The position numbers and the translations under genes are program-made. Of a stretch of DNA of 5,553 bases, positions 1 to 5,553 are shown one piece after another (within the stretch, counting starts at the first letter, position 1; the number at the start of each line of letters is the position of its first letter). The notes below the pieces were generated by a model. That model worked only from the letters and a program-made list of their open reading frames with translations. It did not search any database and was not told the origin of the DNA. Origin of the DNA: Clostridiales bacterium UBA8153 (GTDB lineage Bacteria > Bacillota > Sulfobacillia > UBA8153); contig DMHJ01000076.1 of assembly GCA_003449495.1 (NCBI GenBank), positions 1 to 5,553 of the forward strand. Direction: 5' to 3'.

Positions 1-7
1 GTGGGTC

Positions 8-832
8 TTGACCACGTACACGTTAGCCCCGCAGCTGGCCACGGTGTTGGAGAACCGGGCCATCGCCCCCGGGCATCACCGCCTGCGACTGTTGGCTCCG
101 GACTGCGCCCGGCAGTCCCGGCCCGGGCAGTTCATCCACGTGAAAGTGACCGGCGGGACCACCCCGCTGTTGCGCCGGCCCATCAGCATCGCCCTGGCCT
201 ATCCCAGTACCGGCGAAATCGCGCTGCTGGTGCGAGAGGCCGGAGCCGGCACCCAGTACTTGTGCTCCTTGCGGGTTGGCGACCGGGCGGACCTGATGGG
301 TCCTTTGGGGCAGGGGTTTCCCGTCATCCCGGCCGGCAGTCGCCTGCTCCTGGCCGGCGGAGGCATCGGTGTCGCGCCGCTCTTGGCGGCCGCCCAGGAG
401 GCGACGGCCCACGGCACGGAGGTCACGGCCTGTGTGGGGGCGCGCCGCAAGGAGCTGCTGGTGGGCGTGGAGGAGCTGGAAGGGCTGGGCGCCCGGGTGC
501 TGCCGGCCACCGATGATGGCTCGCGGGGATATGCCGGCCCCGTTACCGGCCTAGTCCAGCACGAGCTGTCCACCGGCCGCTACCGCCTGCTGTTCGGGTG
601 CGGGCCCGTGGGCATGCTGTGCGCGCTGCAGGAGCTGGCGCGGCGGCATACCGCCGATACTTACCTATCCTTGGAGCAGTACATGGCCTGTGGGGTGGGT
701 GCGTGCCTGGGGTGCGCCGTCAAGGCTGCGGATGCCGGTGGGTACCTGAAGGTGTGCCGGGACGGCCCGGTGTTCGCCGCCGGCCGGGTGGTGCTCGAAG
801 GACTGCCGGGAGGGGGTGGGTGCGTTGGTTGA
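8..832 (+). CDS. pyrK: Dihydroorotate dehydrogenase B, electron transfer subunit (PyrK)
   Basis: This is the iron-sulfur flavoprotein subunit of class 1B dihydroorotate dehydrogenase. It carries electrons from the PyrD FMN through [2Fe-2S] and FAD to NAD+ in cytosolic de novo pyrimidine synthesis. Numbered from the TTG at 8, the protein has 274 residues, slightly longer than the usual 250-260. Visible marks are the FAD-binding LLRRPIS (54-60), the glycine-rich LLAGGGIGVAPL (114-125) and FGCGP (196-200) of the ferredoxin-reductase-type NAD domain, and four C-terminal cysteines (228, 233, 236, 250) spaced CX4CX2CX13C, which ligate the cluster. The frame is open to the left edge, so the true start may lie upstream; TTG 8 is only the first visible start and its ribosome binding site is out of view. 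Its end overlaps the start of pyrD, which fits translational coupling and a 1:1 complex. Confidence 0.95.
   Translation: MTTYTLAPQLATVLENRAIAPGHHRLRLLAPDCARQSRPGQFIHVKVTGGTTPLLRRPISIALAYPSTGEIALLVREAGAGTQYLCSLRVGDRADLMGPLGQGFPVIPAGSRLLLAGGGIGVAPLLAAAQEATAHGTEVTACVGARRKELLVGVEELEGLGARVLPATDDGSRGYAGPVTGLVQHELSTGRYRLLFGCGPVGMLCALQELARRHTADTYLSLEQYMACGVGACLGCAVKAADAGGYLKVCRDGPVFAAGRVVLEGLPGGGGCVG
797..816 (+). promoter_or_regulatory. Ribosome binding region of pyrD inside the pyrK end
   Basis: Two purine-rich Shine-Dalgarno candidates lie inside the last codons of pyrK: GAAGGA at 797-802, 13 bases before the GTG at 816, and GGGAGG at 808-813, 11 bases before the TTG at 825 but only 2 before GTG 816. 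The site therefore does not decide the start alone, but either choice makes pyrD overlap pyrK. Confidence 0.6.
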
Positions 833-1754
833 CCTCAGCGTGGATCTGGGTAAGCTCCGGCTGTCCAACCCGGTGCTGCTGGCTTCAGGTACGGTGGGTT
901 TCGGGCGGGAGTACGGCCGGTGTTACGATCTCTCCCGGGTGGGAGCGCTGGTGACCAAGGCGGTGACGGTGCGGCCGCGGCCGGGCAACCCCCCGCCGCG
1001 GGTCTACGAGACGCCTGCCGGCATGCTCAACGCCATCGGTCTGGAAAACCCCGGGTTAGAGGCTTTTCTCCGCGACGAACTGCCGTTTCTGCGGGAATTG
1101 GGCTGTCCGGTGGTGGTGAACATCGCCGGGCAGGATGAAGACGAGTACGCCACTTTGGCCCGGCACCTGGACCGGGCCGCGGGAGTCGCGGCGCTGGAAG
1201 TGAACATTTCCTGTCCCAATGTGAAGCAGGGGGGACTGGCCTTTGGGGTCGATGCTGCCAGCGCCTCCCGGGTCACCGCCGCCGCGCGCGCCCAAACCGG
1301 CTTGCCGGTCATGGTCAAGCTCTCCCCCAACGTCACCGATATCCGTGCCATCGCCCGGGCGGTGGAGCAGGCGGGGGCTGACGCCATCTCCCTCATCAAC
1401 ACCTTGCTGGGTATGGCCATCGACGTGCACCGCCGGCGTCCGGTGCTGGGCAATCTAACCGGAGGCTTGTCCGGACCCGCTATCCGGCCGGTGGGCGTGC
1501 GCATGGTCTGGGAAGTTGCCGCCAGCGTGGGCGTGCCCGTCATCGGTATGGGCGGCATCCTGGAAGCCACCCACGCCCTGGAGTACCTGATGGCGGGAGC
1601 CAGCGCCATCATGGTGGGCACCGGCAACTTCGTCGATCCCACCGCGCCGTTGGCCATCATCGAAGGGATCCGGCAGTACCTGGAGGAACACCGGCTCAGC
1701 GGCGTCAAAGCTGTGGTGGGCTGTGCGAGGCCGGGAACCGGAGAGCGGCGCTGA
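816..1754 (+). CDS. pyrD: Dihydroorotate dehydrogenase B, catalytic subunit (PyrD, class 1B)
   Basis: This FMN enzyme oxidises dihydroorotate to orotate, the fourth step of pyrimidine synthesis, and hands electrons to PyrK. From GTG 816 it has 312 residues, the family length. The TIM-barrel signatures are in order: NPVLLASGTVGFG (18-30), the substrate-loop segment NAIGLENPG (72-80), NISCPNVKQGG (130-140) with Cys133 as the catalytic base of classes 1A/1B, VKLSPNV (167-173), NTLLGM (195-200), and the phosphate/FMN-binding GGLSGPA (216-222) and GMGGI (244-248). The cysteine base, rather than serine, together with adjacent pyrK excludes the membrane-bound class 2 enzyme. An alternative TTG start at 825 gives an N-terminus closer to that of the Bacillus protein (MVDLSVDLG). 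The reading frame overlaps pyrK by 17 bases from GTG 816, or 8 from TTG 825. The pyrF and pyrE genes that often follow are absent here. Confidence 0.96.
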   Translation: MGALVDLSVDLGKLRLSNPVLLASGTVGFGREYGRCYDLSRVGALVTKAVTVRPRPGNPPPRVYETPAGMLNAIGLENPGLEAFLRDELPFLRELGCPVVVNIAGQDEDEYATLARHLDRAAGVAALEVNISCPNVKQGGLAFGVDAASASRVTAAARAQTGLPVMVKLSPNVTDIRAIARAVEQAGADAISLINTLLGMAIDVHRRRPVLGNLTGGLSGPAIRPVGVRMVWEVAASVGVPVIGMGGILEATHALEYLMAGASAIMVGTGNFVDPTAPLAIIEGIRQYLEEHRLSGVKAVVGCARPGTGERR

Positions 1755-2104
1755 CCGGCTACGTTGTGCAGGTGGAAACTGGCGAGGCGGATCAGCGGGA
1801 TGGGCAGTGTGAACCCGGCCTCCTGCCCGGTCGGTCCCGCCGTGCCTCGGAGAGCCCGGTGGACCGCATGGGCTCCGAACCGGCGCCGGGCGAGAGGCTC
1901 GGCCTGCGGCTTACCGCCGGCTGTGACCAATAGGCGTCTGGTACTCATAAAGAATCCACTCCGATCACCGTCAAAGACAACCACGGCCGTGTCCGGCTGC
2001 CGGGGTCTGAGGGCCAGAGGGGACGGCGAGGCCTCTCGAGAATACCTCCAGTGATGGCCAAAGGCTGTACCCAGCGTGCGGCAGGAAGCGAGGAGGGAAA
2101 GCCC
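1755..2104 (+). other. Gene-free spacer with inverted repeats between pyrD and the nitroreductase gene
   Basis: No convincing gene was found in these 350 bases. Two inverted repeats are visible. One has arms at 1848-1857 and 1870-1877 (8 pairs with a 2-base bulge, 12-base loop). The other has arms CCGGCG 1880-1885 and CGCCGG 1915-1920, enclosing further short complementary runs. From about 1920 to 2000 the DNA is less GC-rich; TGTGAC (1922-1927) and CATAAA (1946-1951), 18 bases apart, are at best a weak sigma-A-like promoter for the nitroreductase gene. A plus-strand frame (1764-2054) has no ribosome binding site and an unremarkable arginine-rich translation. The antisense frame is open across the whole spacer and into both neighbouring genes; its translation includes protein-like stretches such as VVVFDGDRSGFF and LPIPLIRLASFHLHNV. 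The spacer may hold a decayed gene, a repeat element or a structured RNA; I cannot tell which. Confidence 0.4.
2091..2096 (+). promoter_or_regulatory. Shine-Dalgarno site of the nitroreductase gene
   Basis: AGGAGG lies 8 bases before the GTG at 2105. This near-perfect site sets the start at 2105 rather than at the earlier in-frame starts at 2051 and 2054, which have no such site and would add 18 residues not typical of the family. Confidence 0.85.
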
Positions 2105-2683
2105 GTGAAGGACCTTTACCGCATCATGAGAGACCGGCGCTCCATAAGGAAGTACAAGCCAGACCCGGTTCCCGCAGAGGCGCTCACCACCATCCTCTCC
2201 GCCGGGGGACTGGCGCCTTCCGGGGCTAACCGGCAGCCGTGGCTCTACGTGGTGGTGGACGACCCGGCCGTGAAGCGGGAAATCCGGCGGCTCTCCGAAG
2301 AGGCCGATGCTCGCTGGAACGCTGAGCAGCCGGCGGGGTTTAGGTCCTGGCTCAGGCAACAGGACATCGCCGAGAACGCCAAACCGTTCCTGGAGGCAGC
2401 GCCGCTCCTGCTTTGCGTGTTTGGCAGGACCGGCGAACCGTACTGGCTGGAGTCGACCTGGATATCCGTGTCATACCTGCTTTTGGCCACCGAGGAACAG
2501 GGGCTGGGGACGCTCACCTATACGCCTGGATATCCCGGATTTCTAAACGTCCTGCTGGAGGTGCCGGAGTCGTTTTCGCCCCAGGCCATCCTGCCCCTGG
2601 GCTATGCCGATGAAGTGCCAGAGCCCAAGGTCCGCCCCGGCCGGGAGCTCGCAACGTACGTGCACAAAAACCAGTTCCGGTGA
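2105..2683 (+). CDS. Nitroreductase family flavoprotein (FMN-dependent oxidoreductase)
   Basis: This is a 192-residue cytosolic protein of the nitroreductase superfamily; members bind FMN as dimers and reduce nitroaromatics, quinones or other acceptors with NAD(P)H. The family N-terminus is clear: the FMN-phosphate-contacting RRSIRKYKPDPV (11-22) and APSGANRQPW (37-46), which places Ser39 and Asn42 near the flavin. The central part includes a segment of about 40 residues (54-95) typical of the lid region, PLLLCVFG (100-107), and a C-terminal flavin-contacting region with EEQGLGT (130-136) and LPLGYADE (163-170). Length is normal and the gene looks intact. Start GTG 2105 is chosen on its Shine-Dalgarno sequence. 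The gene stands alone, 350 bases after pyrD and convergent with rqcH, so context does not reveal the substrate. The superfamily is broad and no subgroup (for example NfsB-like or BluB-like) is assigned. Confidence 0.9.
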   Translation: MKDLYRIMRDRRSIRKYKPDPVPAEALTTILSAGGLAPSGANRQPWLYVVVDDPAVKREIRRLSEEADARWNAEQPAGFRSWLRQQDIAENAKPFLEAAPLLLCVFGRTGEPYWLESTWISVSYLLLATEEQGLGTLTYTPGYPGFLNVLLEVPESFSPQAILPLGYADEVPEPKVRPGRELATYVHKNQFR

Positions 2684-2763
2684 GATCCAGCTGCTGTTGC
2701 CGTAGGCGGATGGGCACGCGTTCGCCCGCACCCGGGATCCTCCTGCACCACTCCACATCCGTT

Positions 2764-3059
2764 CGGCGGGCTGGCAAGGGCGCTGAGGATTTCCTCCGGA
2801 GTTGCCGCGCTCACCGGGAAGGCAGCAAAGTCGCGGATATTGCAGGTACATATGGTGGCGATGCCGGCCTCCAGCATCTGAGCCGCGCTGGAGACATCAA
2901 AGATGCCCGCGGCCTCGATGCGGCTTGACGCGGCCAGTCCCGAGACGCGATCTAGCGAACTCTTTAGGGGCATCACGACGGGCAAGGTCGCCTGGGGTCC
3001 GTGGCCACTACGTGGAACTCCAAAAGGATCTGTGGGCTCTAGCATGCAGACCCTGCCGG
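2764..3059 (-). pseudogene. Decayed VapC-type PIN-domain toxin gene
   Basis: Two minus-strand segments together match the layout of VapC ribonuclease toxins but lie in different frames. The first, 3038 down to 2988, encodes SPQILLEFHVVATDPRR, closely resembling the central SPQ(V/I)LLEF..VVTDPRR stretch of many VapC proteins. A TAG stop (3039-3041) sits directly before it, preceded in frame by LPAGSAC. The second, from about 2973 to 2764, encodes IEAAGIFDVSSAAQML, then EAGIATICTCNIRDFAAF and TPEEIL, the usual PIN C-terminal half. It keeps two acidic positions of the PIN active site, the Asp of IFD (2896-2898) and the Asp of RDF (2830-2832). Only about 28 codons' worth of DNA separates DPRR from IFD, fewer than I expect, so a deletion plus frameshift is likely. 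The N-terminal DTN-type acidic motif was not found and no VapB antitoxin is visible. The second frame has lost its natural stop and runs on antisense to the nitroreductase gene as far as 2602. A functional nuclease is very unlikely. Confidence 0.75.
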
Positions 3060-3314
3060 TAGACCGGGGGAAAGCCAGGCCGGGCAGGGTGGGGCCAAGG
3101 ACCGCCCAGCTTGTGTGTGTAGGGGGGTAGGGGTTACGGCCAGGGCCCCCGCGCGTAGCCGGCCCCGGGGGGTACGCCGCCGGAGAAATGTCTTTGATGC
3201 CCCGCTCTCCACCACCCGTCACCACTGGTCTGGGTTGGCCGGCATCCAGCGTAGGTAGCCGGGCCCGGAGCATACCGCAGGCAGATGAGGTGTGGACGCA
3301 ACGGGTCGCTGGCC
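3060..3314. other. Intergenic DNA downstream of rqcH
   Basis: No gene is supported here. The stretch holds a short GT run followed by G-rich tracts (about 3112-3134) and a small inverted repeat GCGTA/TACGC (3153-3157 and 3173-3177) around a C-then-G-rich centre. It also has a 10-base palindrome CCGGGCCCGG at 3259-3268. None has the T-tract of a standard intrinsic terminator, so no terminator for rqcH is called. The 5' part of the decayed vapC may once have lain in the left portion. Confidence 0.4.
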
Positions 3315-5048
3315 TCAGCGCGGTGGCGAGTTGCCGCCGGCGAAAAGCCGGGGAGAAGCGCTGACCCGTATGGTCTGCTCGTGGTGGTAGACCACGAGGC
3401 CCGGTCTCCCTTGCGGTACGCGTCGCACGTGACGGGCCCAAGTCCAGTCCACTTCCACCCACCGGGACCGTCCCGCCCGGCTGAAATGGGCGGCCAGCTC
3501 CGCCGCTTCTTCCAGGCTATCCGCAGGCGGCCAGTCCTTGCCCGCCTGGGCGCCTGGGCACAGCAGTACGTGGGCCCCCGGTACGCCCCGGGCATGCAGC
3601 CACACCTGGTCGGGCCGGGCCGCGCGCACCAGCTGCTCGTTCTGGTGGTGGTTCTTTCCCACCAGGATGGCATCTCCCCGGGAAGACACCAGCTCCAGAC
3701 CGGTGAACTTTCCACTACGAGCGCCGGCCCGGGGGCTCTTGGGCACCGGATGGGCTAAGCCGGCCTCGCGCAGTTCCTCCCAGACCTCCTCGAGGTCCTG
3801 AAGCGTACGACAGTCCTCCACGGTGTCGGAAACCCGTTGCAGGTAGGCAAGTTCGGCCAGTGTGCGTTCGAGCTCCTTGCCTGCTGCCACCCGGGTCCTT
3901 TCGCCTTTGGCATGCCGGGCGAAGTAGCGGCGGGCATTGGCGCGAGCGCCCAAAGCGGGGTCCAGCGGGACATTCACCGGGGGGCTGTCGGGCAGGTAGT
4001 AGTTGGGTAGGTCGATGCGGCCGGCACCCACCGGTACCCGGTCCGCGAAGGTGGTGAGAAGCTCGCCCCAGAGCCGGAACTCCCCGGCGACAGCCGCTTG
4101 CTGGAGGTCGGCTTCCTGGGCCCGGGCTCTGCGCTCTAAGCGCTTACCGGCAGAGCTGAGAGCGCCCCGGAGCCCGGACCGCCGGGAGGTGAAAGCGGCT
4201 CCTTGGAGGTAGGCGGTGTAGAAATGGTCCGCGGCGGCACTGGGGGTAGCCATGCTCACCGCTACCAGGTCACTAAGGTGGGTCAGCTCCAGCACGTGCC
4301 AGTAGCGCGGCTTCCCCTCCCGGCCATAGTACACCGCAGGCTGGAATCGCCCGGCCGACACGGCACCGGCCAGATCATGGACGAACCGGGCCAGCCGGTC
4401 TGCTTGAGGCGCCACCAGTTGGGCCGGGGCGTCTGCATCCCATCCCGACCGGAACACGACCTCTTTGGCGAGCAAGGGGCCGAAACCGCGCACGGTGGAG
4501 AGCAGCATCTGCCAAGCCGGCCCTGGGTCCTGCCGCCCGTCGGCGAACAGCTCGGGAAGCCACCGGCCGGGGGACACTCCGCCCGGTAGTGCGGGCGGTT
4601 GGTAGAGAACCGCACCGGGCTTGAGGGCGGCGAGTACCTGCTGCTCTGGCAGCCGTAGCAGTATGAGATTGGTGGCACCGGGGATGAGCTCGGCTACCAG
4701 TCCCAACGCCAGCTCCTGGCCCAAGCTCGAGCGACCCCGGAAGCGGAGGCATACCCACCGTTCCCCCGGTGGCTGCTCCACCCCGGTGAGGCGGGCGCCT
4801 TCCAACCACTTGCGCAGCAGCATACAAAAGGCGGGCGGGTGGGCAGGGTTTTCCGGACGGCTGGCGGTGAAGTGGAGGCGGGGAAGATCGGAACGCATGC
4901 CTAAGCACAGGCGCTTCACCTCTCCCGCCTTGCGCAGGAAGAGGTACAGCTCCGATGGGGAAGGCTGGCAGATGCGCTCCAGACGTGCGCCCGCCTGTTG
5001 CCCGAGCTCCCAGACTATACCCGCCAAGGCGGAAGCATCCATAGTCAC
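3315..5048 (-). CDS. rqcH: Ribosome quality control protein RqcH (NFACT/Rqc2 family; formerly FbpA/YloA)
   Basis: RqcH binds the 50S subunit carrying a stalled peptidyl-tRNA, recruits tRNA-Ala and builds a C-terminal alanine tail that marks the chain for proteolysis; older annotations call it a fibronectin-binding protein. The 577-residue product matches the family length (about 570). In order are the NFACT-N domain (1 to about 175), a helix-hairpin-helix segment with VRGFGPLLAKEV (186-197), a charged coiled-coil middle (about 295-425), and the NFACT-R domain with GKNHHQNEQLV (464-474), VWLHARGVPGAHVLL (482-496) and the closing VRRVPQGRPGLVVYHHEQTI (541-560). At the position of the Bacillus Asp97-Arg98 pair this protein has Glu96-Arg97 (PPGERWVCL). 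GTG 5048 has GGGAG 11 bases upstream; the in-frame ATG 5042 is an alternative 17 bases from it. The gene is monocistronic in this window and has its own promoter. Confidence 0.95.
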   Translation of the reverse strand: MTMDASALAGIVWELGQQAGARLERICQPSPSELYLFLRKAGEVKRLCLGMRSDLPRLHFTASRPENPAHPPAFCMLLRKWLEGARLTGVEQPPGERWVCLRFRGRSSLGQELALGLVAELIPGATNLILLRLPEQQVLAALKPGAVLYQPPALPGGVSPGRWLPELFADGRQDPGPAWQMLLSTVRGFGPLLAKEVVFRSGWDADAPAQLVAPQADRLARFVHDLAGAVSAGRFQPAVYYGREGKPRYWHVLELTHLSDLVAVSMATPSAAADHFYTAYLQGAAFTSRRSGLRGALSSAGKRLERRARAQEADLQQAAVAGEFRLWGELLTTFADRVPVGAGRIDLPNYYLPDSPPVNVPLDPALGARANARRYFARHAKGERTRVAAGKELERTLAELAYLQRVSDTVEDCRTLQDLEEVWEELREAGLAHPVPKSPRAGARSGKFTGLELVSSRGDAILVGKNHHQNEQLVRAARPDQVWLHARGVPGAHVLLCPGAQAGKDWPPADSLEEAAELAAHFSRAGRSRWVEVDWTWARHVRRVPQGRPGLVVYHHEQTIRVSASPRLFAGGNSPPR

Positions 5049-5077
5049 GCTGCGTAGCGCTCCCGGCTCATAGTCAC
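5045..5077 (-). other. Possible leader micro-ORF overlapping the rqcH start
   Basis: The upstream start-like copy opens a minus-strand frame (GTG 5077 or ATG 5071) encoding VTMSRERYAA before TGA at 5047-5045. That stop overlaps the rqcH GTG as GTGA, the layout of translationally coupled genes. However, the upstream GGGAG is 17 or more bases away, so initiation there is doubtful. It may simply be a by-product of the duplication. Confidence 0.25.
5060..5064 (-). promoter_or_regulatory. Shine-Dalgarno site of rqcH
   Basis: GGGAG on the minus strand lies 11 bases before GTG 5048 and 17 before ATG 5042. The spacing favours GTG 5048 as the start. Confidence 0.55.
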
Positions 5078-5100
5078 CCGCGCAATCACCGCCGCTCCCG

Positions 5101-5130
5101 ATTATACCAGTTACACTCCGGCGCCTACAA
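5101..5130 (-). promoter_or_regulatory. Sigma-A type promoter of rqcH with extended -10
   Basis: On the minus strand a perfect TATAAT (5106-5101) is preceded by TGG, giving the extended -10 form TGnTATAAT. A partial -35, TTGTAG (5130-5125), lies 18 bases upstream. Transcription would begin near 5094 and give a leader of about 46 bases before GTG 5048. The match is striking in such GC-rich DNA and the position relative to rqcH is right. Confidence 0.75.
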
Positions 5131-5131
5131 G

Positions 5132-5430
5132 GTGACCATGGCTGCGAGGTGCCGGGCCTGGAAGCACGCGGCCGTCCGCCGCCCCTCCCCTGAGGCGGTT
5201 ATCACTTCCGGGTTCTCTAGGCCGGGCCACCGGCCACGTCCGCCTCGCTCGGCGGGCGGGCTTGCCCCGGCGTTGACCGGGAGGCCGGGATCCGGCCATA
5301 CCGGCTGCCCGGCCCCCGGCCGCCCCCGGGCATCGCCCTTACTCGTTGGCCGGCGGACGCCGGGAGGAGGGAGAGCCGCGGCGGAGAATGTGCATGGACG
5401 GCAGACCCAGGTTGGTAGCTGCCAAGAGCA
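5132..5430. other. GC-rich intergenic region with small perfect hairpins
   Basis: No gene is supported in this stretch. Long frames on both strands are open but give proline-, glycine- and arginine-rich translations without recognisable domains, and none of their starts has a good ribosome binding site. Two hairpins share the same 6-base stem, GGCCGG/CCGGCC: 5220-5235 with loop GCCA and 5283-5297 with loop GAT. Neither is followed by a T-tract. The promoter region of a divergent plus-strand gene would be expected near the right end, but no clear -35/-10 pair was found; TTGGTA (5412-5417) with ACTTAT (5436-5441) is weak. Confidence 0.4.
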
Positions 5431-5445
5431 ATGGCACTTATAGGC

Positions 5446-5553
5446 ATGAAAAGCAAAAGCTGGCAATCCGGGCTACGGATCAAAGCGTCCACTTACAGGA
5501 CAGCGCTGGCCGGGGTGCGCAGTGGCATTATACCTGTAGCAGTGGAGCGGACG
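5446..5553 (+). CDS. Possible 5' end of a divergent gene, cut by the window edge
   Basis: An open frame of 36 codons runs off the right edge from ATG 5446 (an earlier ATG is at 5431; the preceding in-frame stop is TAG 5416-5418). The base composition drops here and the peptide, beginning MKSKSWQSGLRIKAS and ending GIIPVAVERT, is less skewed than in the intergenic frames to the left. No good Shine-Dalgarno sequence precedes either ATG. A later GTG at 5515, with AGGA 14 bases upstream, would leave VRSGIIPVAVERT; the ending faintly recalls the IPxVVE(Q)T N-terminus of ClpP, but that is too short to support a name. It may not be a gene at all. Confidence 0.25.
   Translation, partial: MKSKSWQSGLRIKASTYRTALAGVRSGIIPVAVERT

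Larger units (their letters stand above)
5040..5100 (-). repeat. Direct duplication of the rqcH initiation module
   Basis: Read on the minus strand, the leader contains CGGGAGCG followed by GTGACTATG twice. The upstream copy is 5100-5093 with 5077-5069; the downstream copy is 5065-5058 with 5048-5040 and includes the real rqcH start. The spacers are 15 and 9 bases. Both blocks are exact (8 and 9 bases) and in the same order, so Shine-Dalgarno and start have both been duplicated. Confidence 0.7.

Noticed and set aside
1..516. Plus-strand frame of 171 codons from position 1
   Set aside because: It is a shadow of pyrK, with an arginine/glycine-rich translation and no family match, while the pyrK frame carries all expected motifs.
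1004..2359. Minus-strand open frame of 451 codons
   Set aside because: Most of it is antisense to pyrD and the nitroreductase gene, both clearly real, and it shows no recognisable domain as a whole. Long antisense frames are expected at this base composition. Only the part in the spacer is kept as an open question.
2711..2735. GGGC...GCCC repeat after the nitroreductase gene as terminator
   Set aside because: The stem is only four bases with irregular flanks and no T-tract follows.
3153..3177. GCGTA/TACGC inverted repeat as terminator of rqcH
   Set aside because: The stem is short, there is no T-tract on either side, and it lies about 140 bases beyond the rqcH stop codon.
2602..3462. Minus-strand open frame of 286 codons as an intact gene
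   Set aside because: Its beginning overlaps the end of rqcH in another frame and its end is antisense to the nitroreductase gene. Only the middle carries PIN-like sequence, and the matching upstream VapC segment is in a different frame, so it is described as a pseudogene.
5125..5492. Overlapping plus- and minus-strand frames of 90-115 codons upstream of rqcH
   Set aside because: They have no ribosome binding sites, no recognisable motifs and low-complexity Pro/Gly/Arg-rich translations; frames on both strands are open at once, as chance predicts in GC-rich DNA.
5527..5532. A second perfect minus-strand TATAAT near the right edge
   Set aside because: The bases visible upstream do not resemble a -35, there is no extended TGn, and no supported minus-strand gene or RNA follows it. 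It lies inside the possible divergent reading frame.

Overview
This is a GC-rich bacterial window. Its gene set points to a Bacillota (Firmicutes) lineage of the high-GC clostridial or Symbiobacterium/Thermaerobacter-like kind. The grounds are a pyrK-pyrD pair encoding the NAD-linked class 1B dihydroorotate dehydrogenase, an RqcH of the Bacillus type, frequent GTG/TTG starts with purine-rich Shine-Dalgarno sequences, and the presence of pyr genes and rqcH in the same neighbourhood (in Bacillus subtilis rqcH/yloA also lies downstream of the pyr operon). The species cannot be named from the sequence.

Layout: (1) 1-1754, plus strand, holds the tail of a pyrimidine biosynthesis operon, pyrK overlapping pyrD; their products form the two-subunit enzyme that oxidises dihydroorotate to orotate and passes electrons to NAD+. 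(2) 1755-2104 has no convincing gene. It holds inverted repeats and a long open antisense frame of unknown meaning. (3) 2105-2683, plus strand, is a complete nitroreductase-family flavoprotein with a strong ribosome binding site. (4) 2684-3314 lies between the nitroreductase and the convergent rqcH. On the minus strand it holds a decayed VapC-type PIN-domain toxin gene, visible as two matching segments in different frames with an in-frame stop and a shortened middle. (5) 3315-5048, minus strand, is a full-length rqcH (NFACT family), the ribosome quality control factor that adds C-terminal alanine tails to stalled nascent chains. (6) 5040-5140 is the rqcH control region: an extended TATAAT promoter, a 5' leader carrying a duplicated Shine-Dalgarno-plus-start module, and an inverted near-copy of part of it just upstream of the -35. 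(7) About 5141-5430 is GC-rich intergenic DNA with small perfect hairpins. A short open frame that may be the beginning of a divergent gene runs off the right edge.

No tRNA, rRNA, CRISPR array, complete insertion sequence or new multi-gene system was seen. The most unusual items are the cryptic VapC remnant, the duplicated initiation module in front of rqcH, and Glu-Arg in RqcH where the Bacillus protein has its functional Asp-Arg pair.
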